Shown: in pieces, positions 51,164 through 60,233 of the stretch
Layout: every line of letters begins with the position of its first letter
Numbering within the stretch: the first letter of the stretch is position 1
Assembly (NCBI GenBank): GCA_021199355.1
Contig: JAJQIF010000009.1
Location: 175,692 to 239,691 of the forward strand
Source of the DNA: Oscillospiraceae bacterium
GTDB lineage: Bacteria; Bacillota; Clostridia; Oscillospirales; Ruminococcaceae
Reading direction: 5' to 3'
Length of the DNA: 64,000 nt
Position numbers and translations under genes: made by a program
The notes under the pieces: generated by a model
Databases searched by the model: none
The model's input: the letters and a program-made list of their open reading frames with translations, nothing else
Told to the model about the DNA's origin: nothing

Positions 51164-51212
51164 TTGACACCAGAAAAAAATAGTGTATAATACAAGTTAG
51201 CGTGCGCTAACT
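51164..51212 (+). promoter_or_regulatory. Promoter with palindromic operator of the ABC exporter
   Basis: TTGACA (51164-51169) and TATAAT (51186-51191) are 16 bases apart. AGTTAGCG-tg-CGCTAACT (51195-51212) covers the start site, a layout typical of TetR-type repression. No TetR gene is in the window. Confidence 0.85.
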
Positions 51213-51233
51213 GAATTCTCGGGAGGAATTATC

Positions 51234-52949
51234 ATGAAAAACAAAACAGCCCCAAAGAGCAAAGACTACTTTCGCTCATTCTACAAGGGAAACAAGCTAC
51301 TATTCGTCGCAGTTCTGCTGATAACACCATTCTTAACAGCCGCATATCTTTCAATAACCGTTCTTATAGGACAGCTCTTGGACATAATCACTGACGGGAC
51401 CGAAGCCCAACTTCTGAGGGTAGCGCTTCTGATTCTTGTCGCAATAGCAGCTTACTTCGTCCTCGGTATACTTGAAGGAAGACTAAAGGCTAAGTTCATT
51501 CAGAAAGCCGTCAGGAACTATCGCAATTTCTGCTATGGCAAGCTCACTGCTAAGGCAATCTCGGCGTTCTCGAAAGAAAACACCAGCAGATACCTCTCGG
51601 TTCTGACAAACGATGTAACCGCAATCGAGGACAAATATCTTGCCAACATCTTCGATGTCGTCTTTGACCTGTTTCTCTTTGTCGCAACGCTTTGCCTGCT
51701 GATGTATTATAGCCCTGTCCTGACGGTTGTCTCGATAGTTCTTTGCATACTGCCTTTGGTAGTTGCAATCTCGATGGGTGGGAAGATGGCTGAAAACGAA
51801 AAAGCCGTCAGTGAGCAGAACGAGAAGTTCGTCGGCTCGCTTCAGGATTTGCTCAGGGGCTTCTCTGTCATCAAGAGCTTCAAGGCTGAATTGAGAGTAA
51901 AAACCGTATTTTCAAGCGAGAACGAACAGCTTGAAGATAAGAAATTCTCCCGCCGCTGGTACCAAAGACTTATGTATGTCTCCTCAGTCGCCGCATCGCT
52001 TTTCATGCAGTTGGGACTTTTTGCAGTCGCAACTTTTCTTGCACTCAGAGGCAACATCACCGTCGGTACGGTTCTCATATTCGCAAACGGTGCAAACTAC
52101 CTCGTCAGCCCGATAAGGGAGCTACCTCAGCTCTTCGCCGGTATCAAATCCGCCAAGGCGCTCGTTGTCAAGATGTCCGAGGTCGCCGAAGAAAATGTTC
52201 GCAATGACGGCTTGAAGATAGATGCAGACCTCAAAAACGAAATCGCTCTTAAAGATGTCACATTCGGCTATGGTGAGGACACGATTCTCAACGGCATCAA
52301 CTTGAATCTCAAAAAAGGCGGCAGATATGCTATTGTCGGAATGTCCGGAAGCGGCAAGTCAACGCTTCTTAATCTCCTGATGGGTGCAAATTCAACCTAT
52401 ACAGGCTCAATCACTATTGACGGCACCGAGCTCAGAGATGTCAACGCCGACAGCCTCTATGATTTTATGAGCCTCATCGGTCAGGACGTTTTCTGCTTCA
52501 ACGACACTATCAAAAACAACATTACCATGTTCGGCGATTTCCCCGAAACGGAAGTCAGAACAGCCGCTGAGCGTGCCGGTCTCGACAAGCTTATTTCAGA
52601 AAAGGGCTACGACTATATCTGTGGCGAAAACGGCAACGGTCTCTCCGGCGGCGAACGCCAGAGAATCTCGATTGCGAGATGTCTCCTCAAAGGCACTCCG
52701 GTTCTTCTCGTTGACGAAGCCACCGCCGCTCTCGACGCCGAAACCGCCAAGAGCGTCAACGAATCTATACTTAATCTTGATGACGTCACCAGTGTAACAG
52801 TTACTCACCGTCTCGAAGAAAGCATATTGAAGTTATACGACGAAATCTTTGTCTTAAGGGAAGGCAAAATCGAAGAGCAGGGCGACTTCGCCTCTCTCAT
52901 GCAGGAAAACGGACTGTTTTACTCTTTGTATACTCTTTCAAATACATAA
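51234..52949 (+). CDS. ABC exporter (permease fused to ATPase)
   Basis: A 571-residue half-transporter. Six membrane helices occupy residues of about 20-300; the ATPase follows with Walker A GMSGSGKST, signature LSGGERQR, Walker B VLLVDEATAALD and the H-loop VTHRLEE. It should act as a dimer exporting a drug, peptide or lipid. GGGAGG precedes the ATG. The start-site palindrome suggests induction by a small molecule. The usual partner half-transporter is absent, so it is either a homodimer or pairs with a distant product. Confidence 0.92.
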   Translation: MKNKTAPKSKDYFRSFYKGNKLLFVAVLLITPFLTAAYLSITVLIGQLLDIITDGTEAQLLRVALLILVAIAAYFVLGILEGRLKAKFIQKAVRNYRNFCYGKLTAKAISAFSKENTSRYLSVLTNDVTAIEDKYLANIFDVVFDLFLFVATLCLLMYYSPVLTVVSIVLCILPLVVAISMGGKMAENEKAVSEQNEKFVGSLQDLLRGFSVIKSFKAELRVKTVFSSENEQLEDKKFSRRWYQRLMYVSSVAASLFMQLGLFAVATFLALRGNITVGTVLIFANGANYLVSPIRELPQLFAGIKSAKALVVKMSEVAEENVRNDGLKIDADLKNEIALKDVTFGYGEDTILNGINLNLKKGGRYAIVGMSGSGKSTLLNLLMGANSTYTGSITIDGTELRDVNADSLYDFMSLIGQDVFCFNDTIKNNITMFGDFPETEVRTAAERAGLDKLISEKGYDYICGENGNGLSGGERQRISIARCLLKGTPVLLVDEATAALDAETAKSVNESILNLDDVTSVTVTHRLEESILKLYDEIFVLREGKIEEQGDFASLMQENGLFYSLYTLSNT

Positions 52950-52966
52950 AATGATAATTCGGTAGC

Positions 52967-52999
52967 AAAAAGCCCTTGCATGAAAATGCAGGGGCTTTT
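52967..52999. terminator. Bidirectional terminator after the ABC exporter
   Basis: AAAGCCCTTGCAT/ATGCAGGGGCTTT with a 4-base loop and T/A-rich flanks, between converging genes. Confidence 0.88.
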
Positions 53000-53003
53000 A
53001 AAG

Positions 53004-54170
53004 TTACAGGGCTGTTTTCTTCCAGAGAGTACTCGAAGCTCTCAGCTTCTCCACTATCTCAGCAATCATCTCGACAATATAGTCGACATCTTCTATGGTG
53101 TTGTCTTCCGAAAGTGTAATCCTGAGCGCACCCTTCGCCCATTCGTCCGTCATCCCGATAGCCTTGAGAACATGCGACGGCTCGGTGTCGCCCGTAGTGC
53201 AGGCAGAACCTGAAGATACGCAGATGCTCTTCATGTCAAGGAGCAGTGCGAGGCTTTCGCCCTCAATCCCGTAAAACGAGATATTTGCGTTTCCGGGAAG
53301 TCGGCTGTTTCGGTCGCCGTTAAGCCTCGTCTTCTCAATCTTAAGAAGCCCGTCGACGAGCCTTTCTCTGAGGCTTAGAACATACTCCGAACGCTTCTGT
53401 ATATCCGTAGTTGCATCCAAGATTGCCTGCCGAAGTCCCATTATGTAGGGGACGTTCTCCGTTCCGGCACGCTTGCCGACCTCCTGCTTGCCGCCGTGAA
53501 TAAACGACGGCAGATTGATGCCATTTCTCACAATAAGCGCCCCAACGCCCTTCGGCGCATGAATCTTGTGCCCCGAAAGGGAGAGCATATCAACGCCCAG
53601 AGCCTTGAAATCAACGGGAATATTCCCGACAGCCTGCACGGCGTCGGTATGTATGAGGACGCCATATTCGTGGCAGATTTCCGCCATCTCCGAAACCCTC
53701 TGAATCGTCCCGATTTCGTTGTTCGCAAGCATGATGCTGACAACGGCGACGTCATTTCCGATAGCTTTTCTTAAATCCTCGGGCTCGATAATGCCGTTCT
53801 CGGGGCAGGGGAGATATGTAATCTCACACCCCTTGGCTTTCAGATATTCGCATGTCTTGAGAACCGCATGGTGCTCAAGCTTAGATGTAATGATTCTTTT
53901 CCTGCCCGTGAGCTCAACCGCAGACTTGATTGCCCAGTTGTCCGCCTCGGTTCCGCAGGAGGTGAAAAACACCTCGCCCGGTTCGGCACCCAAGCACTTT
54001 GCGATATCCGCTCTTGCCTGCCTTATGGCTTTTACGGAAGCGGTAGCGAGGGAGTAGAGCCCAGAAGGATTCGCAAAGTTCTCCTGAAACCAAGGCATCA
54101 TCGCATTCATAACGCTGTCCGAAACCCTTGTCGTCGCGGCGTTGTCGGCGTAGATATATTGCTTATCCAT
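53004..54170 (-). CDS. Cysteine desulfurase (NifS/IscS-like)
   Basis: A 388-residue class V aminotransferase. The PLP lysine is in [16 protein letters not shown] and the catalytic cysteine in [16 protein letters not shown], with [11 protein letters not shown] at the start. It delivers cysteine sulfur for iron-sulfur clusters or tRNA thiolation. No iscU/scaffold or mnmA gene is adjacent. It overlaps the end of rnhA by 8 bases, so the pair is one transcript. It is the second desulfurase in the window, clearly diverged from the ThiI partner at 29092. Confidence 0.93.
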   Translation of the reverse strand: MDKQYIYADNAATTRVSDSVMNAMMPWFQENFANPSGLYSLATASVKAIRQARADIAKCLGAEPGEVFFTSCGTEADNWAIKSAVELTGRKRIITSKLEHHAVLKTCEYLKAKGCEITYLPCPENGIIEPEDLRKAIGNDVAVVSIMLANNEIGTIQRVSEMAEICHEYGVLIHTDAVQAVGNIPVDFKALGVDMLSLSGHKIHAPKGVGALIVRNGINLPSFIHGGKQEVGKRAGTENVPYIMGLRQAILDATTDIQKRSEYVLSLRERLVDGLLKIEKTRLNGDRNSRLPGNANISFYGIEGESLALLLDMKSICVSSGSACTTGDTEPSHVLKAIGMTDEWAKGALRITLSEDNTIEDVDYIVEMIAEIVEKLRASSTLWKKTAL

Positions 54171-54618
54171 TCTTAAGCCCTTCTTTCAGCTTGGTGTATG
54201 CTCCGACCGCCAGCCGGTCGCACCGTTCATTTTCCGGGTGTCCGGCATGCCCCTTCACCCAGACGAATTTTATATCATGAATCCCGTCGAGCTCGAGAAG
54301 CCTCTCCCACAGGTCGGAATTGAGAGCCGGTTTCTTATCGGATTTAACCCAACCGTTCTTCTTCCATGACTTCGCCCAGCCCTTGGTCATGCCGTTCACG
54401 AGATACTGCGAATCGGTAGTGAGAATAACCTTGCACGGCTCATTCAACGCTTCCAAGGCATAAACCGCCGCCGAAAGCTCCATACGGTTGTTGGTCGTGG
54501 ATTCCTCCGCACCGCTCATCTCTTTTTTTATTCCCTTATAGTCGAGTATCGCGCCCCAACCACCGGCTCCCGGATTCCCCGAGCAAGCTCCGTCGGTGTA
54601 TATATTAACAGTTTTCAA
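54163..54618 (-). CDS. rnhA: Ribonuclease HI
   Basis: A 151-residue enzyme with all catalytic acids visible: Asp in [12 protein letters not shown], Glu in NNRMELSA, Asp in LTTDSQYL and Asp in NERCDRLA. It degrades RNA in RNA-DNA hybrids such as R-loops and Okazaki primers. The length matches the bacterial type I enzyme. It is the first gene of a two-gene operon with the desulfurase. Confidence 0.95.
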   Translation of the reverse strand: MKTVNIYTDGACSGNPGAGGWGAILDYKGIKKEMSGAEESTTNNRMELSAAVYALEALNEPCKVILTTDSQYLVNGMTKGWAKSWKKNGWVKSDKKPALNSDLWERLLELDGIHDIKFVWVKGHAGHPENERCDRLAVGAYTKLKEGLKNG

Positions 54619-54692
54619 ATTGTCACCGCCATTTCATAAGAGCTATTGTACTCTAAATTATCCCCAAGTTCAAGTATTTTAAGAGAATTTCG

Positions 54693-54721
54693 TTGACATC
54701 AACCTCCCACGGGTATATAAT
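54693..54721 (+). promoter_or_regulatory. Promoter of the serine hydrolase gene
   Basis: TTGACA (54693-54698) and TATAAT (54716-54721), 17-base spacing. Confidence 0.9.
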
Positions 54722-54755
54722 TGAAACAGCTTTAATACTTCCGGGAGGTCAAAGA

Positions 54756-55934
54756 ATGAATAATTATAAAGAAATAATGCGTCAGGAGTGCGAGGATAAC
54801 CGCTTCACCGCCGGCGTGAATATGCTCGTCCTGCAAAACGGCAAGGAGCTTATCTACGAAGATTTCGGCTACAGGGACATGGAAAACAAGGTACCGTTCT
54901 CGAGAGACACCATAATGCGCCTCTACTCAATGAGCAAGCCGATAACTGCCGCCGCAGTCATGATTTTAGCGGACAGGGGACTCCTCGACATCTCGAACTG
55001 TCTCTGCTGGTTCTTCCCGGGCTTCAAACCCGCCTATACCTATAAGGACGGCAAGCGCGTAAAGACTCAGAACGAGATTATGGTTAAAGATTTGCTCAAT
55101 ATGACCTCCGGAATCCCTTATCCCGGAGAGGGCATCGCCGAGCAACAGGTCTCGGAGGTCTTCTGGGAGCTCGGTCAGCGCATCGCAGGCGACAACCCAA
55201 TGACGACTATGGAGTTTGCCAAGAGAATCGCTGAGTGTGATCTCAGCTTTGATCCCGGCGAGAAGTTTATGTATGGTTCATCCGCCGATATCTTAGGCGC
55301 CATAGTCGAGCTTATTTCCGGTATGAAATTCGGTGAATTCCTTGAAAAAGAGATTTTCGAGCCCCTCGGCATGGTCGACACCGGCTTTTGGGTTCCGCCG
55401 GAGAAACAGCCGAGGCTCTCGAAGATATACCGCACCAACTACGAAAAATGGTGCATAGAGGAAGAGGACAAAGACCGCAACCACCTCGGAATCAGATACT
55501 CGATGGTCAAGCCGCCGGAGTTCGAATCGGGCGGAGCGGGACTCGTCTCGACCCTCGACGACTACGCTAAGTTTGCCACCATGCTCCAGAACGGCGGCGA
55601 ATACAACGGCAAGAGGATTCTCTCAAAAGCCGCCGTTAAATACATGACGTCCGCAAGCCTCATGCCCTGGCAACAGAAAGATTTAAGCGAGCACTGGGGC
55701 GGGCTCCGTGGCTACAGCTACGGCAACCTCATGCGCAACTGCGTCGACCCCGGACAGGCTCTCATCTTCGCCGAAAAAGGCGAGTACGGCTGGGACGGCT
55801 GGCTCGGACCATACTTCTCGAACAGTCCCGAAAGCGGTCTGACAATCCTAATCGGTATGCAAAGAGTCGACTGCGGCACCTGCGGCTTGACAAGAAAGCT
55901 TATCAACGCTGTCAGAAGTGATTTGGACCTGTAA
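54756..55934 (+). CDS. Beta-lactamase-fold serine hydrolase
   Basis: A 392-residue protein of the class C beta-lactamase/esterase family. The nucleophile and base are in YSMSKPIT (S-x-x-K), and the second motif is FMYGSSADI (Y-x-S in place of Y-x-N). ATG 54756 is used because GGGAGGTC lies upstream and the promoter covers the earlier in-frame ATG. There is no signal peptide, so it is probably a cytosolic esterase or peptidase rather than a resistance enzyme. The substrate is not predictable. Confidence 0.88.
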   Translation: MNNYKEIMRQECEDNRFTAGVNMLVLQNGKELIYEDFGYRDMENKVPFSRDTIMRLYSMSKPITAAAVMILADRGLLDISNCLCWFFPGFKPAYTYKDGKRVKTQNEIMVKDLLNMTSGIPYPGEGIAEQQVSEVFWELGQRIAGDNPMTTMEFAKRIAECDLSFDPGEKFMYGSSADILGAIVELISGMKFGEFLEKEIFEPLGMVDTGFWVPPEKQPRLSKIYRTNYEKWCIEEEDKDRNHLGIRYSMVKPPEFESGGAGLVSTLDDYAKFATMLQNGGEYNGKRILSKAAVKYMTSASLMPWQQKDLSEHWGGLRGYSYGNLMRNCVDPGQALIFAEKGEYGWDGWLGPYFSNSPESGLTILIGMQRVDCGTCGLTRKLINAVRSDLDL

Positions 55935-55947
55935 TACAAGCAATAAA

Positions 55948-55982
55948 AAAGCACGGTGAGCCGAAACTTTGCCGTGCTTTTT
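55948..55982. terminator. Bidirectional terminator
   Basis: AAAGCACGG/CCGTGCTTT hairpin with T run downstream and A run upstream, between converging genes. Confidence 0.88.
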
Positions 55983-55989
55983 GTTGCGT

Positions 55990-56208
55990 TCAGTCCTTAA
56001 ACGGACGTCCAATTACTTTTCCAGCTACTTCAACAAGTTCTTCTAAGTTATCAGACTTAAAGTCTGAAACTTTGAACCACTCTTTTTTAAATCTAAAATG
56101 GAGAACGCCATTAATATACTTAGTTGGGCAAGTGTGCCTTATGCCGTTGCTAACAATTTGACACCAACCAAGTATTTTGTTGACTCCTAACACTAACATT
56201 GCTTTCAC
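55990..56208 (-). CDS. Small protein of unknown function
   Basis: A 72-residue protein, MLVLGVNKILGWCQIVSNGI ... HFRFKKEWFKVSDFKSDNLE, ending GKVIGRPFKD. GAAGGGTG lies before the ATG. The DNA is noticeably more AT-rich than its neighbours. I recognise no family; the pattern of alternating aromatic and basic residues suggests a small beta-sheet domain. It starts 21 bases after prfB and could be co-transcribed. Moderate doubt remains that it is a gene. Confidence 0.55.
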   Translation of the reverse strand: MKAMLVLGVNKILGWCQIVSNGIRHTCPTKYINGVLHFRFKKEWFKVSDFKSDNLEELVEVAGKVIGRPFKD

Positions 56209-56229
56209 CCTTCTCTTAAATATATGATG

Positions 56230-57348
56230 TCACTTCTCCAGCGTCCCGCTCGAAAGAGCTTTAAGATAAGCGTTTATGAACCCGTCAAGCTCGCCGTCCA
56301 TGACTGCCTGAACGTTGCCGTTTTCGTAGCCGGTGCGGTGGTCTTTGACGAGGGTGTAGGGCATGAAGACGTAGGAGCGAATCTGCGAGCCCCAGGCGAT
56401 TTCCTTCTGGACGCCCTTGATGTCTTCGATTTTGGCGAGGTGCTCGCGCTCCTTGATTTCAACCAGCTTCGCAACGAGCATCTTCATGGCGTAGTCGCGG
56501 TTCTGGACCTGACTTCTCTGGGTCTGGCATGACGTTACGATTCCTGTTGGGATGTGCGTCAGTCTTACCGCCGAGCTCGTCTTGTTGATGTGCTGACCGC
56601 CTGCGCCGCTCGAGCGGAAGACGTCCATCTTGATGTCCTCGGGTCTGATTTCGACGCTCATGTCGTCGTTGATTTCCGGCATGACCTCGACCGCCGAGAA
56701 GGACGTGTGCCGGGCTCCCGCCGCATCAAACGGCGAGATTCTGACGAGCCTATGAACTCCCGCCTCACTCTTGAGGTATCCATAAGCGTTTTCACCTTCG
56801 ATGATAACCGAAGCGCTCTTGATTCCCGCATCGGTGCCATCCAATACATCGAGAACCGACACTTTGTAACCGTGTGCCTCGCCCCAACGGGTGTACATTC
56901 TGAGTAACATCTCCGTCCAGTCCTGAGCCTCGGTTCCTCCGGCTCCCGCATGGAAATTAAGAATTGCGTTTGAGTGGTCGTATTCGCCGGTAAGAAGGGT
57001 AGAGAACGTCAGCTGATCTATCTTGCTCTCAAATTCGTCAAGCTCCGATTCGATTTCCGTAAGAAGCTCCTCGTCGCCATCTTCTGTGTACATTTCAATC
57101 ATGGTCTCGATGTCGTCCGCCTGGGAGAAGAGCTTGCGGTCGTTCTCAACTGCATTCTCAAGGGACTTCGTTCTCTGCAGAATCTTCTGCGACTTCTCCA
57201 TGTCGTCCCAGAAGCCGGGCTCTGCCGCCTTGTTGTGTAACTGTTCAATTTCTTCCTTTGCCGACTCGATGTTGAGAGCCTTGTGGAGCTCCGAAAGCTT
57301 CGGGCGGTATTCGTTCAGCCTGCGGCTGAGTTCATCTATCAAAAGCAT
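56230..57348 (-). CDS. prfB: Peptide chain release factor 2
   Basis: A 372-residue class I release factor. The stop-codon-recognising tripeptide is SPF (VRISPFDAAGARH), which defines RF2 (UGA/UAA), and the hydrolysis motif is GGQ (SSGAGGQHINKT). The whole protein is in one frame: the autoregulatory frameshift near codon 25 known from many bacteria is absent. GGAGG lies before the ATG. The length equals that of other RF2 proteins. Confidence 0.95.
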   Translation of the reverse strand: MLLIDELSRRLNEYRPKLSELHKALNIESAKEEIEQLHNKAAEPGFWDDMEKSQKILQRTKSLENAVENDRKLFSQADDIETMIEMYTEDGDEELLTEIESELDEFESKIDQLTFSTLLTGEYDHSNAILNFHAGAGGTEAQDWTEMLLRMYTRWGEAHGYKVSVLDVLDGTDAGIKSASVIIEGENAYGYLKSEAGVHRLVRISPFDAAGARHTSFSAVEVMPEINDDMSVEIRPEDIKMDVFRSSGAGGQHINKTSSAVRLTHIPTGIVTSCQTQRSQVQNRDYAMKMLVAKLVEIKEREHLAKIEDIKGVQKEIAWGSQIRSYVFMPYTLVKDHRTGYENGNVQAVMDGELDGFINAYLKALSSGTLEK

Positions 57349-57448
57349 ATTTTCCTCCGTGGTATTTTAATATAATTTGTCCGTGCGCTATTGTATCATA
57401 TCTTCGCACTTATTTCAAGGGATATTTCAACATTTCCCGCCGGCGCGG

Positions 57449-58453
57449 TTACCACAGAGTCTGGAAGTTGCCATTTAAGAAGTTCACAGCTATAACCGAG
57501 CCGTCGCTTGAACCGGGATTTACCCAGACAAATACTCTCTGACTGTCATTTCCGCAGATAACGGCTTCAATCTCGCCAGAAAGCGCGATGTCGGTTACAA
57601 TCTTGTCGTTTCCGTAGATGTCTTTGACATAGAGGTGATACCCGCTGTCGTCGCTGTATCCTGCGAAGACGTAATATTCGGCAATTCCTCCTATCTCATA
57701 AGCTGTGGTCTCATCTGAGTTGAAATCAAACGATATCGCAATCTCGCCGGTCGTTACGTCATAAGCATATATCGCTCCGCCTTCGCTCATGTATGCCGCC
57801 TCAACGGTCGCTCTGAAGAATGGGTTTGTAAACACGCAGTCTCCGGAGCTGTAGAGTACGCTCGTCTCCGAAGATTCCAGATCATATCCGCAGAGCTCGG
57901 TAATCCCGGAATTGCCGGATAGTATATACAAAACGTCCGAATAAGGGCAGAGTCTGACGTAGTCAGTTTCCGCAAGCTCGTAGACCGTCTCGCATTCTCC
58001 CGACTCAAGAGAATATGTCAGAACTTCTCCGGTTGCATCGTCCGAAATTCCGCAGACTATAAGCCAGCCCGAGTGCATGACATATTGCTTGCCGCTGAGA
58101 TTCCCGGCTTCGGAAATCTCAAACTGCTTTACCTTGATGTTCTCGGAGACGGAATAAAGCGTGTTGTCGCTGACGGCATAAACCCCGCCGTCATAGTAGC
58201 CGAGATAGTCTATGCTCCCGAAGCCTTCGCAATAGATTGCCGTTTCTTCCATGTCGATGTAGTAGGTGAAGATATTTTCGCCGTCAGCATAGTAGTAGGC
58301 GTCGTCGCCATCCGCAATCTGAGGATAGCCCTCGCCATACTGGTCAAAGTCCATATTTGCGTCTGTGCTTATGTTGCTTGTCATCGAGCACCCGCAGAGC
58401 GACAGCCCGAGAACCATCGCCGTAATCATGATAAGTATATTTTTAATTTTCAT
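57449..58453 (-). CDS. Lipoprotein with beta-propeller-like repeats
   Basis: A 334-residue protein with a signal peptide and lipobox SLCGC (Cys22). The mature part is a string of short beta units (DNTLYSVSENIKVKQFE, GEVLTYSLESGECETVYEL, GAIYAYDVTTGEIAISFDF) similar to the DUF5050/propeller type. It probably binds or senses something outside the membrane. It stands alone on the minus strand, divergent from holA. Function unknown. Confidence 0.75.
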   Translation of the reverse strand: MKIKNILIMITAMVLGLSLCGCSMTSNISTDANMDFDQYGEGYPQIADGDDAYYYADGENIFTYYIDMEETAIYCEGFGSIDYLGYYDGGVYAVSDNTLYSVSENIKVKQFEISEAGNLSGKQYVMHSGWLIVCGISDDATGEVLTYSLESGECETVYELAETDYVRLCPYSDVLYILSGNSGITELCGYDLESSETSVLYSSGDCVFTNPFFRATVEAAYMSEGGAIYAYDVTTGEIAISFDFNSDETTAYEIGGIAEYYVFAGYSDDSGYHLYVKDIYGNDKIVTDIALSGEIEAVICGNDSQRVFVWVNPGSSDGSVIAVNFLNGNFQTLW

Positions 58454-58525
58454 TGTGTTTTCAAATCCTTGCTATAAAAAGTTGCGCTACATATCATTAT
58501 AATCCGCTTTTGCGATAAAGTCAAC

Positions 58526-58554
58526 TTGCAAATCGGGCGATAATGTATTATAAT
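58526..58554 (+). promoter_or_regulatory. holA promoter
   Basis: TTGCAA (58526-58531) and TATAAT (58549-58554), 17-base spacing. The position shows that translation cannot begin at the in-frame ATG at 58543. Confidence 0.8.
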
Positions 58555-58584
58555 GGTTGCATCAATGAGATTGGGGGCTTCTGC

Positions 58585-59637
58585 GTGCCTTATTTATCCG
58601 ATACTGAACTCATAAAGTCAATAAGAAAGGGAGATATCCGAGGAGTATATTTCTTCTGGGGCAAGGATGTCGCCTCGTCTGAAAGCATCGCAAAAAAGCT
58701 CCGCGACAAGCTCCTGCCGAAAGAGCAGAGAGACCTTAACTATCACTTTATAACCGGTGCGGACTTTTCGGCGTCCGAGCTTTCCGACATCGCCGAGGCA
58801 CTGCCGGTATTCGTCGACAGAACTGTAACTCTTATTAACGACCTCAACGCTGACAATCTCAAAAAAGACGAGCAGGACACGCTTATGAAAGTCATCTCCG
58901 ACCTCGACTCCGAAACCACAACATTCATTTTCTACACAACCGGTGTCGACCTCGCCGCTGGGAAGAAGGCACTCACGCCGAAAAACAAGAAGCTCTGCGA
59001 CCACATTTCAAAGCTCGGCGGTATAGTCACCGAGTTTCAGCAAAAGAAGCCGAACGAGCTTGTAAATCATATTCAGTCCCGGCTCACCCCCGCCGGCTGT
59101 TTCATGTCCCCAAAGAATGCCGAATATCTCGCAAGCCTGCAGAATTGTAGTATCTTAATGATAGACAACGAACTCGACAAGCTTTCGGCATATGCGGGCT
59201 CGGGCGAGATAACGAAAGAAATGATAGACCTTCTCGTCTCCGACCAGCTCGAAACGGACGCCTATAAGCTCTCCCGTGCCGTCCTGTCAGGGAAGGGAAG
59301 CGAAGCCTTCAAAACTCTTGACAAGCTGTATTCACGGCAAGCTGAGCCTATTGTGCTTCTGTCCGTGATTTCCGGCTCGTTCATGGATTTATACCGTGCC
59401 AAAACCGCGGTGATAGGCAACCGTTCACAGAGTGATGTTGTGGGTGACTTTGCATACCGAGGCAGGGAATTCGCGGTCAAAAACGCTTTCCGTGACTGCA
59501 TGAATATCCCACTTGAGAAGATTCGCTACGGTTTGGGGATTCTCTCCCAGTGCGATATCGACATGAAGTCGAAGCGCACCGACCCGAAGATTCTTCTTGA
59601 AGAAGCCATCAGCAAAATTCTCTCCTTCAGGAGGTAA
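58585..59637 (+). CDS. holA: DNA polymerase III subunit delta
   Basis: A 350-residue protein of the HolA family: GVYFFWGKDVASSESIAKKL at the start, a degenerate AAA fold (VFVDRTVTLINDLNADNL) and a C-terminal collar region ending LEEAISKILSFRR. It opens the sliding clamp as part of the clamp loader. The start is GTG 58585, since the -10 box overlaps the earlier ATG. The Toprim gene follows after 2 bases. Confidence 0.9.
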   Translation: MPYLSDTELIKSIRKGDIRGVYFFWGKDVASSESIAKKLRDKLLPKEQRDLNYHFITGADFSASELSDIAEALPVFVDRTVTLINDLNADNLKKDEQDTLMKVISDLDSETTTFIFYTTGVDLAAGKKALTPKNKKLCDHISKLGGIVTEFQQKKPNELVNHIQSRLTPAGCFMSPKNAEYLASLQNCSILMIDNELDKLSAYAGSGEITKEMIDLLVSDQLETDAYKLSRAVLSGKGSEAFKTLDKLYSRQAEPIVLLSVISGSFMDLYRAKTAVIGNRSQSDVVGDFAYRGREFAVKNAFRDCMNIPLEKIRYGLGILSQCDIDMKSKRTDPKILLEEAISKILSFRR

Positions 59638-59639
59638 AT

Positions 59640-60227
59640 ATGCTCCACATAAATGGCGCAATAGTAGTCGAGGGCAAGTATGACAAGGCTAAAGTCGCAC
59701 GCCTTGTCGACTGTCCGATAGTTGTTGTGAACGGCTTCGGCGTTTTCAAAGACAATGAGACGGTAAAGCTTCTGAGATACTATTCCGAAAACGGCGGTCT
59801 CATAATCCTGACCGACAGCGACTCGGCAGGATTCCGAATCCGTGGACATATAAAAGGCATCGTCAAAAACGGCAACGTCCGCTGTGCATACATCCCCGAT
59901 ATCTACGGCAAGGAAAAGCGCAAGCCTGCGCCGTCTGCCGAGGGCAAATTAGGAGTTGAGGGCATGCCCGACAGCGTGCTACTTGAAGTCTTGAAGCCAT
60001 TTTCAGAAGAGCAGGAATCGTCAGGCGACCGTTTTGTCACGAAAACGGATTTCTACGAAGACGGCTTCACGGGTCGACCGGATTCTTCTTCACGTCGGGA
60101 CGAGCTCAAGCGCAGGCTTAATCTCCCCGAAAGGCTCAACGTAAATTCGCTCCTCGAAGCAATCAACCGCACCGTCGGCTATGAAAAATACCGTGAAACA
60201 GCGGACGAAATAAACAAAGGACAGTAA
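59640..60227 (+). CDS. RNase M5-like Toprim protein (DUF4093)
   Basis: A 195-residue protein with an N-terminal Toprim domain: IVVEGKYDKAKV (catalytic Glu) and LIILTDSDSAGFRIR (D-x-D-S). GVEGMPDSVLLEVL and the C-terminal region resemble the RNase M5 family (RnmV), which matures 5S rRNA. AGGAGG precedes the ATG, 2 bases after holA. The second half looks shorter and more divergent than in Bacillus RnmV, so the substrate may differ. Confidence 0.85.
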   Translation: MLHINGAIVVEGKYDKAKVARLVDCPIVVVNGFGVFKDNETVKLLRYYSENGGLIILTDSDSAGFRIRGHIKGIVKNGNVRCAYIPDIYGKEKRKPAPSAEGKLGVEGMPDSVLLEVLKPFSEEQESSGDRFVTKTDFYEDGFTGRPDSSSRRDELKRRLNLPERLNVNSLLEAINRTVGYEKYRETADEINKGQ

Positions 60228-60233
60228 CCGAAA

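Noticed and set aside
56230..57348. Programmed frameshift of prfB
   Set aside because: The RF2 frame is continuous from start to stop and shows no in-frame TGA near codon 25, so the autoregulatory frameshift is absent.
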